Assembly (NCBI GenBank): GCA_937895705.1
Contig: CALBKM010000043.1
Location: 62,001 to 126,000, forward strand
DNA from: an uncultured Clostridia bacterium
Lineage (GTDB): Bacteria; Bacillota; Clostridia; Lachnospirales; Lachnospiraceae
Reading direction: 5' to 3'
DNA length: 64,000 nt
The notes under the pieces are model-generated. The model was not told the origin of the DNA and did not search any database. It saw nothing but the letters and a program-made list of their open reading frames with translations. This document shows positions 25,902 to 33,555 of the stretch, one piece after another (positions within the stretch are counted from its first letter, which is position 1; every line of letters starts with the position of its first letter). The position numbers and the translations under genes were made by a program.

Positions 25902-26423
25902 CTATTCTCTTCTATACTTCACTACACATGCAGGATTACCTGCGACCACACTATATGGTTCTGTATCCTTTGTCACAACTGCACCTGCTCCTATAACACA
26001 ACCATCTGCAATATTTACTCCCGGTAATATTATAGCATTCATACCGATCCAAACATCATTTCCTATAACAACCGGTTTCTCAGATGAATTCCCCTGTTCT
26101 GCAATTAACAGCTTCTTATCCATATAATTATGATTTACTGTTAAAATTGAGACATTCGGAGCCATCATAACATCATTTCCGATTATCACTTTTCCTGAAA
26201 TATAACAATTTACTCCTATACCTGAATTATTGCCCACTTCCAACAGCCGCGTAAAATATGCTCCTCTTTCAACATTCACACCACTACCACATTTTTCCAT
26301 AATCAGTCTTCCGGTCTGATACCGAAGCATTCTTGCAATTTTCCCCCCAAAAACAGAATACGAAGCCGGTAACCATTTTACAAGCGGATACAATACTTTT
26401 CCAAAAAGAACTCTTATTTTCAT
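25902..26423 (-). CDS. Hexapeptide-repeat (left-handed beta-helix) O-acetyltransferase
   Basis: The C-terminal two thirds show hexapeptide repeats (GNNSGIGVNCYISGKVIIGN, VVIGNDVWIGMNAII) and the closing GAGAVVTKD / SVVAGNPACVVKYR typical of the WbbJ/maltose acetyltransferase group, with the catalytic His in TVNHNYM. It probably acetylates a sugar of a surface polymer, with acetyl-CoA as donor. Start 26423 has GAGGGG upstream. The gene is visibly richer in A and T than the genes around it, and no glycan genes are adjacent, which hints at separate acquisition. Confidence 0.85.
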   Translation of the reverse strand: MKIRVLFGKVLYPLVKWLPASYSVFGGKIARMLRYQTGRLIMEKCGSGVNVERGAYFTRLLEVGNNSGIGVNCYISGKVIIGNDVMMAPNVSILTVNHNYMDKKLLIAEQGNSSEKPVVIGNDVWIGMNAIILPGVNIADGCVIGAGAVVTKDTEPYSVVAGNPACVVKYRRE

Positions 26424-26500
26424 TTGCTTCTTCCCCTCTGACATCCTTTTTACTTTAAAGCTTCCATTCTACTGTTTCTACACTGATTAGCGTTTAATTT

Positions 26501-27880
26501 TTATTTGGACAATAGACATACCGTCTCACAATGCTCCGTAAACGGAAACATGTCCACCGGCTGGGCCTTCGTAAGCTTATACCCATTCTCCCCCAAATAT
26601 TTCACATCCCGTGCCAACGTCGCCGGGTCACAGGATACGTAAACCACTCTCTTCGGTTCCATATTCACTACTGTCTGCAAAAGTGCCTCGTCGCACCCCT
26701 TTCGCGGCGGATCCACTACAATAACATCCGCCCGCATACTGCCACCGCTTTCCTTATACTTTGCCGGCAATACGTCTTCGGCGGCGCCCACAAAAAACTC
26801 CGCGTTTGTAATGTTGTTTCGTGCTGCATTCTGCTTTGCATCCTCAATGGCCTGGGGTACAATTTCCACACCGTACACCTGCTTTGCTTCCTTTGCAAGG
26901 AACAGGGAAATGGTTCCGATGCCGCAATATAAGTCCCAGACAATCTCGTTTCCGGTCAGTCCCGCAAACTCCAGAGCCTTTTCATACAATACCTTGGTCT
27001 GCTTCGGATTCACCTGATAAAAGGACAACGGAGAAATTCGGAAAGAAACTTCTCCGATATAGTCCGTAATATAGGTTTCGCCCCATACCGGGATAATCTC
27101 TCTTCCGAGAATCACATTGGTTTTCTCACAGTTGACATTCAGGCAAAGGCCTTTCAACCCTTCTACATCGGCTTTAAGCCGTTCCGCCAGCACCTCCGCC
27201 TTCGGGAAACTCTTTCCGTTGACAATCAGACACACCAACACCTCTCCGGTCACGGCACCCACTCTTGTCAAAATATGACGCACCAGTCCGGTGTGAGTCT
27301 CTTCCTCGTACGGAGCAATATTATACTGCTCAATATGCTCGCATACAATTCTACAGATTACTTCGTTTATCGGAGCCTGAATGGCACAGGCGGTACTGGG
27401 AATAATCGCATGGCTGTGTCCCGCATAAAAGCCGGTAACAATCTTTCCGTTTTTATCTTTTCCCACAGGAAACTGCGCCTTGTTGCGGTAAGCAAAAAAG
27501 TCCTTCATCCCGAGAATCGGAAGAAATTGCGATTTGTCCTCCTCAAACTCCACTCCTCCGATTCGAGTGAGACACCCTTTTACCTTTCGCTCCTTCCAAG
27601 AAAGCTGCGCCGGATAACTCACGGACTGCAACTGACAACCGCCGCATCGTCCGGCCACCGGACAAACCGGTTCTGTACGATGCTCCGACGGTCGTACAAT
27701 CTTCTCGATTTTAGCGTAACCGTAGGTCTTCTTCGCCTTTAATACCTTCGCTTCGATGACATCACCCACCACGGCCCCCTTTACAAACAAAGTAAACCCG
27801 TCCGCACGGCCGATGCCTTCTCCGCCGCTGCCCATATCCGTAATCTCAATTGTCACAAGCTCGTTCTTTTTCGGAGTCAT
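26501..27880 (-). CDS. rlmD: 23S rRNA (uracil-5)-methyltransferase, RlmD/RlmCD type
   Basis: A TRAM domain (residues about 8-65) precedes the Fe-S cysteines CPVAGRCGGCQLQ. The SAM-binding methyltransferase domain has DLYCGIGTISLFLA, VVDPPRKGCD and the catalytic cysteine in VYVSCDPATLARD. These are the RumA/TrmA-family landmarks. The enzyme methylates C5 of one or two uridines in 23S rRNA. I chose the ATG at 27880; the frame is open another 67 codons upstream but those overlap galE and look like shadow. The RBS is weak (CAGGAA). 459 residues fits the family. Confidence 0.92.
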   Translation of the reverse strand: MTPKKNELVTIEITDMGSGGEGIGRADGFTLFVKGAVVGDVIEAKVLKAKKTYGYAKIEKIVRPSEHRTEPVCPVAGRCGGCQLQSVSYPAQLSWKERKVKGCLTRIGGVEFEEDKSQFLPILGMKDFFAYRNKAQFPVGKDKNGKIVTGFYAGHSHAIIPSTACAIQAPINEVICRIVCEHIEQYNIAPYEEETHTGLVRHILTRVGAVTGEVLVCLIVNGKSFPKAEVLAERLKADVEGLKGLCLNVNCEKTNVILGREIIPVWGETYITDYIGEVSFRISPLSFYQVNPKQTKVLYEKALEFAGLTGNEIVWDLYCGIGTISLFLAKEAKQVYGVEIVPQAIEDAKQNAARNNITNAEFFVGAAEDVLPAKYKESGGSMRADVIVVDPPRKGCDEALLQTVVNMEPKRVVYVSCDPATLARDVKYLGENGYKLTKAQPVDMFPFTEHCETVCLLSK

Positions 27881-27959
27881 ACTGTTTTCCTGCTTTCTGA
27901 TCTTATCTGAATTTAAGGTCAAAACGTTCTTATCCCGAAACCGTTTTGACCTCAAAATT

Positions 27960-28949
27960 TTACTCTTGATACCCGTGCGGATGGCTGCTGTGCCACTTCC
28001 ATGCCGTAGCGATAATCTCTTCCATATCGGTGTACTGCGGCTTCCACCCCAGTACCGTTCTTGCCTTTTCGCTGGAGGCAATTAAAGTTGCCGGGTCACC
28101 GCCGCGACGCGGTGCATCCTGCGCCTTAATCGGGAGACCTGTTACACGTCTTGCACCTTCTACGATTTCACGTACGCTGTAGCCTTCGCCGCTGCCAAGA
28201 TTAAATACATTGCTTTCGTTGCCCTGCATCAAATACTCCACCGCAAGGACATGGGCCTGGGCTAGGTCCATTACATGTACGTAGTCGCGGATACAGGTAC
28301 CGTCCTTGGTCGGATAGTCCGTTCCGCAAATATCGATGTGGTCACGTTGACCAAGGGGCACCTGAAGCACCAACGGAATCAAGTGGCTCTCCGGGGAGTG
28401 GGCCTCACCGATGGCTCCGCCGGGATGCGCCCCACAGGCGTTAAAATAACGAAGTGCCACATATTTCAAACCGTGGGCGGTGTCCGTCCACTTCATCATC
28501 TTCTCCATGGCCAGCTTTGTCTCTCCGTAGGTATTAATCGGCGAGGTCTTATCAGATTCCAGAATCGGAATATTCTCCGGCTCGCCGTAAGTTGCCGCCG
28601 TAGAGGAGAATACAATTTTCTTCACATCGTGAGCAATCATGGACTCCAAAAGCACCTTGGTTCCGCAAACATTATTGTCATAATACTTTAACGGGTTCTT
28701 CATACTCTCCGCTACTAAAGAATTTGCCGCAAAATGAATCACCGCATCAATTTTCTCGTTTTCAAATACAGAGTCCACAAAACCGCGGTTCCGGATGTCG
28801 CCTTCATAAAAACGAGCCTTTTCATGTACCGCCTCTCTGTGACCGGTTTCCAGATTGTCCGCTACCACCACGTCAATGCCTCTGTCTACAAGCTCATATA
28901 CCATATGAGAACCGATATAGCCGGCTCCTCCCAATACTAAAATCGTCAT
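27960..28949 (-). CDS. galE: UDP-glucose 4-epimerase
   Basis: This extended SDR has VLGGAGYIGSHMVYEL at the start, FSSTAATYGEP with the catalytic serine, and YGETK with the Tyr-Lys pair. KAQDAPRRGGDPATLIASSE is the GalE C-terminal substrate motif. It interconverts UDP-glucose and UDP-galactose, feeding the Leloir pathway and glycan synthesis. At 329 residues it has normal length. It is not in an operon with galK/galT here; rlmD follows after 79 bases. Confidence 0.95.
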   Translation of the reverse strand: MTILVLGGAGYIGSHMVYELVDRGIDVVVADNLETGHREAVHEKARFYEGDIRNRGFVDSVFENEKIDAVIHFAANSLVAESMKNPLKYYDNNVCGTKVLLESMIAHDVKKIVFSSTAATYGEPENIPILESDKTSPINTYGETKLAMEKMMKWTDTAHGLKYVALRYFNACGAHPGGAIGEAHSPESHLIPLVLQVPLGQRDHIDICGTDYPTKDGTCIRDYVHVMDLAQAHVLAVEYLMQGNESNVFNLGSGEGYSVREIVEGARRVTGLPIKAQDAPRRGGDPATLIASSEKARTVLGWKPQYTDMEEIIATAWKWHSSHPHGYQE

Positions 28950-29023
28950 CTTATTATCCTCCCGTTCGATATTTATTGAGACATAACAACTCTACACCTT
29001 CCCCCAAGGGTAATGTCAAGTCA

Positions 29024-29962
29024 TTATTTTCCGGTTTTTCTCATATTTGTCTCAAACATCTTCTGATATCCTAACCAGCCGGTCTCCTCAGTGCTGTCAA
29101 ACAGCGCCGTTACTCCCGCCAGCTTCGCATCCAGATTGTCCGCCATGCTGAGGGCCAGCGCTTCTGCCAGCTCCGGCTTCTTCGGAGATCCGTATTCCAA
29201 TTCTCCGTGGTGAGACAAAATACAATGTAACAGCTCGTTTTTCCTCTTTACCGAAAAACCTCCCAACTTATCCATGCGCTTGGACAACCAGTCCGCACCG
29301 ATATAAATATGTCCCAACAGTTGTCCGGCATCGGTATAATCATTCTCCGGGAACGGAGAAATCTCCGAAAGCTTTCCTACGTCATGAAACATGGCTGCCG
29401 TAAGAAGCAAATCCCTGTCCAGCACCGGATAATTGTCCGCCAAATAAGAACAAAGCTTTGTTACGGAAACCGTGTGCTCCAACAGCCCTCCCACAAAGTT
29501 ATGATGCATGGTCTTTGCCGCAGAGTGAGCCAAAAACATCTCCTTAAACTTCGGGTCTTCTTTATAATAGCTTTCCGCCAAAAGTTTAAACTGCGCATCC
29601 TTTAAGGAATCGATATAACCCAACAATTCCTTATACATCTCTGCCGTATCTTTCTTGGTACAAGGCATATACTCGCTGACATCATACTCGCCTTCGGATA
29701 GGCGTCTTACTCTGCGAATGTTTAACTGAAGTGTCCCCTGAAAGCTCACCACCTGACCTTCCACTCGGATATAATCCAATGCTTCAAAGTGTTCGATTCC
29801 CGCATTCAGCTCCCATACTTTACCGTCCATCGTTCCGGTTTTATCCTGCAATATCAGAGAATAATAATTCTTCCCCGCTTTTGTCTGCAACGTTTGCTTC
29901 TGCTTACAGAAATAATTTTCCGAGACCATTTCCCCGTCCCGTAATTCTTTTAAATAATGCAT
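29024..29962 (-). CDS. yhaM: 3'-5' exoribonuclease YhaM (OB-fold plus HD domain)
   Basis: An N-terminal OB-fold (KNYYSLILQDKTGTMDGKVW) is followed by an HD phosphohydrolase domain with HHNFVGGLLEHTV and AAMFHDVGKLSE. Later metal-side residues are ILSHHGELEYGSPKKP. This order and the length (312 residues) are those of YhaM, a Mn-dependent 3'-5' exonuclease for RNA and single-stranded DNA in Firmicutes. The second ATG (29962) has better spacing from CGGAGG. It lies 24 bases after the HtrA-like gene. Confidence 0.93.
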   Translation of the reverse strand: MHYLKELRDGEMVSENYFCKQKQTLQTKAGKNYYSLILQDKTGTMDGKVWELNAGIEHFEALDYIRVEGQVVSFQGTLQLNIRRVRRLSEGEYDVSEYMPCTKKDTAEMYKELLGYIDSLKDAQFKLLAESYYKEDPKFKEMFLAHSAAKTMHHNFVGGLLEHTVSVTKLCSYLADNYPVLDRDLLLTAAMFHDVGKLSEISPFPENDYTDAGQLLGHIYIGADWLSKRMDKLGGFSVKRKNELLHCILSHHGELEYGSPKKPELAEALALSMADNLDAKLAGVTALFDSTEETGWLGYQKMFETNMRKTGK

Positions 29963-29986
29963 CCTCATTCCTCCGTTTTCTATGTC

Positions 29987-31372
29987 TTAATGCATTCTGG
30001 TTTCCGGCGTCATGAACAAAGTCTGTTCCTTTCGCTCGCCTTTTGTATCCCTGCTCACAATAACCCTGACACTCTGCGGTCCCACCCTGCAGATTTCTTC
30101 ATAAAACTGCCGCACTCCGTCAACCGGCGTAATTCCGATTGTCGTAATAATATCTCCGGCCTTAACTCCCGCATACATCGCCGGGCTTCCCATCAATACC
30201 TCCGAAACATACACACCTGCCGGCAATTTATATTTATCACCCGTAACATTATCTATCGTTTCCAAACACATACCACAGTAGATTCGAGGAAAATTGTTCA
30301 CCATTCTTTCGATAATCTCCCGCATTCCGTTTACCGCTGCCGCGGTAAACACCCCCTGCTCTCCCTTGTTCAGAGATTTGCTTACAATACCGATTACATC
30401 ACCGGACAAATTAAATACAAATCCATCGCCGTCCGCATACTCCGTAATTCCGGTAGTAAAATATACCACTTCATCATCAACCACCTGCACTACCTGGTCG
30501 GTGCCCGTAATCATACCAAGCTCCATGGCACCTAAATGTCCGTTTGGATTTCCCAATACAATCACCGGAGTTCCCACTTCCGCATCATTTGGTGCAAATG
30601 TTGCCTTCTTCGGAAGACTTTCCTTTTCCATACCGGCCACTTCGGACAAACGCACCTTCAATACCGCCAACCGGTAAGTAGTATCGTATGAGAAAATGGA
30701 ACAAGGCATAGTTTCTCCGTTTGAGAATGTGACTCTGAACTTTGTCGCCCCCTCTATACTGTCCAGATTAACCAAAAACAGCATATCCAGTCCGTTATCA
30801 CCTACATACAGTCCCGTAGCATTTCCCACCGTTTCATAAGACTCTTCGAACCAGTCCACACCTTCCGTCACAGCCGTAACCTGTACAAGAGACCGATCTA
30901 ACTCTTCGGACAATTCCGCAATCCCGGAATACATATTCAAAAAGCCCTGTATCGTCTCCTCCGAATGTGAACCGTCCGACAGATTATCATTTTTATCATT
31001 TCCGACAGCTATGGTAACGCCGGGGGTTGTTCTTGTTGTATTCGGCGGAGTCGGTGTTTTCGTCACAGTGGCTCCTTCGGTCGGTACCGGCGTTTTTGTC
31101 AATCCCGGTGCCACTGTTCCCTGAGGGGCGCGGGTAACATTTCCGATATCTACCACCTGACGCAACGTGTCTTCCAAGCCCAGCTTCTTTATCAAAAAGC
31201 TTCCGGTCAACACCAACACAATGCCGGCAACCACTCCGAACACCGCTGCATATGCCGCAGCGTGAAGCATTTTTTTCCCGAACCGTTTCCAATTGTTTTT
31301 CTTTTTCGGAATAATCTGCTCTTGTATTACCTGTTGTTCATCCGCATATTCTTTTTTCTTGTCTTCTTCCAT
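29987..31372 (-). CDS. HtrA/S1C-like membrane pseudoprotease with PDZ domain
   Basis: Architecture: cytosolic basic N-terminus, one membrane helix (about 35-60), a Pro/Thr-rich linker with TKTP repeats, a trypsin-like domain and a PDZ domain (GSPAMYAGVKAGDIITTIG). The overall HtrA pattern is clear, but the triad is gone. The usual histidine region reads LFLVNLDSIEG, the aspartate motif DLAVLKV is YRLAVLKV, and GNSGGP is replaced by YADGDGFVF. It should bind peptides without cutting. Start 31372 follows AGGAGG. It lies 43 bases after a sensor kinase gene, so a role in signalling or quality control at the membrane is plausible, by inference. Confidence 0.82.
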   Translation of the reverse strand: MEEDKKKEYADEQQVIQEQIIPKKKNNWKRFGKKMLHAAAYAAVFGVVAGIVLVLTGSFLIKKLGLEDTLRQVVDIGNVTRAPQGTVAPGLTKTPVPTEGATVTKTPTPPNTTRTTPGVTIAVGNDKNDNLSDGSHSEETIQGFLNMYSGIAELSEELDRSLVQVTAVTEGVDWFEESYETVGNATGLYVGDNGLDMLFLVNLDSIEGATKFRVTFSNGETMPCSIFSYDTTYRLAVLKVRLSEVAGMEKESLPKKATFAPNDAEVGTPVIVLGNPNGHLGAMELGMITGTDQVVQVVDDEVVYFTTGITEYADGDGFVFNLSGDVIGIVSKSLNKGEQGVFTAAAVNGMREIIERMVNNFPRIYCGMCLETIDNVTGDKYKLPAGVYVSEVLMGSPAMYAGVKAGDIITTIGITPVDGVRQFYEEICRVGPQSVRVIVSRDTKGERKEQTLFMTPETRMH

Positions 31373-31415
31373 ACGTAAACCTCCTGACACAACTCCTCAC
31401 CCCAAGATTCTGTGC

Positions 31416-32831
31416 TTAGATTTCTTCTGTCATAACAAGGGGAAGCGTAAATACAAACTCCGTTCCCACACCATCCGTACTGATTACGTTGATATTTTCT
31501 TTATGGGCCGTCATAATTTCCTTTACGATTGACAACCCCAAACCGGTTCCCTTTTTGTCCTTCCCTCGTGAACTGTCGGACTTATAAAAGCGGTCCCATA
31601 TTTTCGGCAAATCTTCTTTCGGAATTCCGGAACCGTTATCCTTTACGGACACCATTGCTTTTCTTCCCTTTTCTTCCACCGTAATCCGGATTGCCGAATC
31701 CGCCTGGCTGAATTTAATGGCATTATCCACCAGATTATATAACACCTGACTTATCTTATCCCGGTCCGCAAGCACCGTTGTTTCCGTCCCGGAAAATACA
31801 AGCTGAATAATCAGTCTCTTCTTTTTACACTGTCCTTCAAAGGTTCTTGCCAGATTCTTTATTACCTCGTTAATGTCAAACTCCGACGGTTGCAAAATCA
31901 TTCCCTGCTTATCCATAGTGTTTAACATAAGCAGATTGGAGGTAAGTTTTGTCAACCGGTCCACTTCAAACAATACCACGTCCAAATACTTTTCCTGTTC
32001 TTCGTAAGGAATGGTCCCGTCCTTGATTGCCTCCGCATAACCTTTGATGGAGGTAAGCGGAGAACGGAAATCATGGGAAACATTGGCAATAATCTCTCTC
32101 TGATATTCATTGAAACGCTGCATGGTGTCGCCCATATAGCCGATAACATCCGAAAGAGCCCCCAGTTCTCCGTTAAAATGAAGGTTCGGTCTTTTCTCAA
32201 AGTTGCCCATAGAATAGGATTTTGCCGCCGCAATCGTCTTTCTGATGGGAATGATCAAAAAACAATATATCCCGATAAAGATGCACAAAACAACTGCCAT
32301 TACTCCGAGATAGTACCAGTTCATTTCATATACAACTTCTCTTACTTCCTCGTTTATCGATTCCACGGTTACCATCATACAAACGTATCCTTTTACCTGA
32401 TACTGATGTGTGAACGGAACCACCACTGCGGTTACGGGCTCCGAAACCACATCAGGATAGTACACGTTCCGATGAAAGGTTTCGTTCAAAAAAGAGGGGG
32501 CGATTTCTTCAAACTCTATCTTTTTTTCACTAATCGGATTTGTATCACCCACTACTTTTCCCCACGGAGCAATTATAAGAATTCGGGAGTCCAGTAAATC
32601 CGCCACAGGGTTCAGGTTCTCCATCAGCTTGGAAATGGTAATGCGGTTGTCGTAATAGCGCTTTACATATCCTTCCAGCACCTCGCTTGTCTGGGTATAC
32701 ATTGTCTGTTCCTTTTCCTCAAACAGTTTCTTTTCCGCCATTCTTGCCAGTGCGGTATTCACCAAAATAAACAACACGCAGGCAATCAGCAGATAATAAA
32801 CAATGAGTTTTCTCGTCAGACTTCTTTTCAT
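31416..32831 (-). CDS. Sensor histidine kinase
   Basis: Two membrane helices (about 9-30 and 167-190) flank an extracytoplasmic sensor of about 135 residues. Next come a HAMP linker, the HisKA helix with ANVSHDFRSPLTSIKGYAEA (phospho-accepting histidine), and an ATPase domain with LVDNAIKFS, VKDNGSGIP and KGTGLGLSIVKEIM. All catalytic boxes are intact. Its ATG overlaps the response regulator stop by four bases. It resembles the VicK/PhoR group in layout, but the signal is unknown. Confidence 0.94.
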   Translation of the reverse strand: MKRSLTRKLIVYYLLIACVLFILVNTALARMAEKKLFEEKEQTMYTQTSEVLEGYVKRYYDNRITISKLMENLNPVADLLDSRILIIAPWGKVVGDTNPISEKKIEFEEIAPSFLNETFHRNVYYPDVVSEPVTAVVVPFTHQYQVKGYVCMMVTVESINEEVREVVYEMNWYYLGVMAVVLCIFIGIYCFLIIPIRKTIAAAKSYSMGNFEKRPNLHFNGELGALSDVIGYMGDTMQRFNEYQREIIANVSHDFRSPLTSIKGYAEAIKDGTIPYEEQEKYLDVVLFEVDRLTKLTSNLLMLNTMDKQGMILQPSEFDINEVIKNLARTFEGQCKKKRLIIQLVFSGTETTVLADRDKISQVLYNLVDNAIKFSQADSAIRITVEEKGRKAMVSVKDNGSGIPKEDLPKIWDRFYKSDSSRGKDKKGTGLGLSIVKEIMTAHKENINVISTDGVGTEFVFTLPLVMTEEI

Positions 32832-33544
32832 ACTTTCTTTACCTCAAATTTGTAACCGATTCCCCATACGGTGGCAATACTCCAATTTGCACGGTCTTTT
32901 ATTTTCTCACGAACACGCTTTACATGTACGTCCACCGTTCTCGTATCGCCTATGTATTCATAGCCCCAGATATGGTCCAAAAGCTGCTCTCTTGTAAACA
33001 CCTGATTCGGATGTGACGCAAGAAAATACAAAAGTTCCAGCTCCTTCGGCGGCATCTCCACCTGCTTTCCGAGATACGTTACCGCATAATTGGTCTGATT
33101 GATTAACAAATCCTGATAAATCACACAATCGCCCTGCTTCTCGTTCGGAAACTCCTCCGGCTTTCCCGCTTCCGGTGTAAAGCGGCGTAACACCGCCTTT
33201 ACCCGGGCTACCAGTTCCTTGGAATCAAAAGGCTTAATCATGTAGTCGTCTGCCCCCAGCTCCAGGCCCAGCACCTTATCAAAAATCTCTCCCTTTGCGG
33301 ACAACATGATAATCGGCACCTTGGAGTTCTTACGAAGCTCTCTGCACACTTCGTAACCGTCCATGCCCGGAAGCATCAGGTCCAAGAGCACAAGATTCGG
33401 CTCGTACTCCGCAAACTGACGTAAGGCTTCTTCCCCATCTTCCACGCATAAGGTATCGAAGCATTCCTTCCGCAAATACAAAGAAATCAATTCCGCAATA
33501 CTGGTATCATCATCCACAATCATTATTTTTTGTTTTACAGCCAT
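32828..33544 (-). CDS. OmpR/PhoB-family response regulator
   Basis: The receiver domain has IVDDDTSIAELI, the phospho-acceptor in VLLDLMLPGMDG, and KPFDSKELVARV with the conserved lysine. The C-terminal winged helix reads LELLYFLASHPNQVFTREQL and VDVHVKRVREKI. With 238 residues it is a standard PhoB-type regulator. AAGGAGG precedes the ATG. It is followed without gap by its kinase and lies 11 bases after mutS2. The regulon cannot be read here. Confidence 0.95.
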   Translation of the reverse strand: MAVKQKIMIVDDDTSIAELISLYLRKECFDTLCVEDGEEALRQFAEYEPNLVLLDLMLPGMDGYEVCRELRKNSKVPIIMLSAKGEIFDKVLGLELGADDYMIKPFDSKELVARVKAVLRRFTPEAGKPEEFPNEKQGDCVIYQDLLINQTNYAVTYLGKQVEMPPKELELLYFLASHPNQVFTREQLLDHIWGYEYIGDTRTVDVHVKRVREKIKDRANWSIATVWGIGYKFEVKKV

Positions 33545-33555
33545 TTCCCGCCTCC

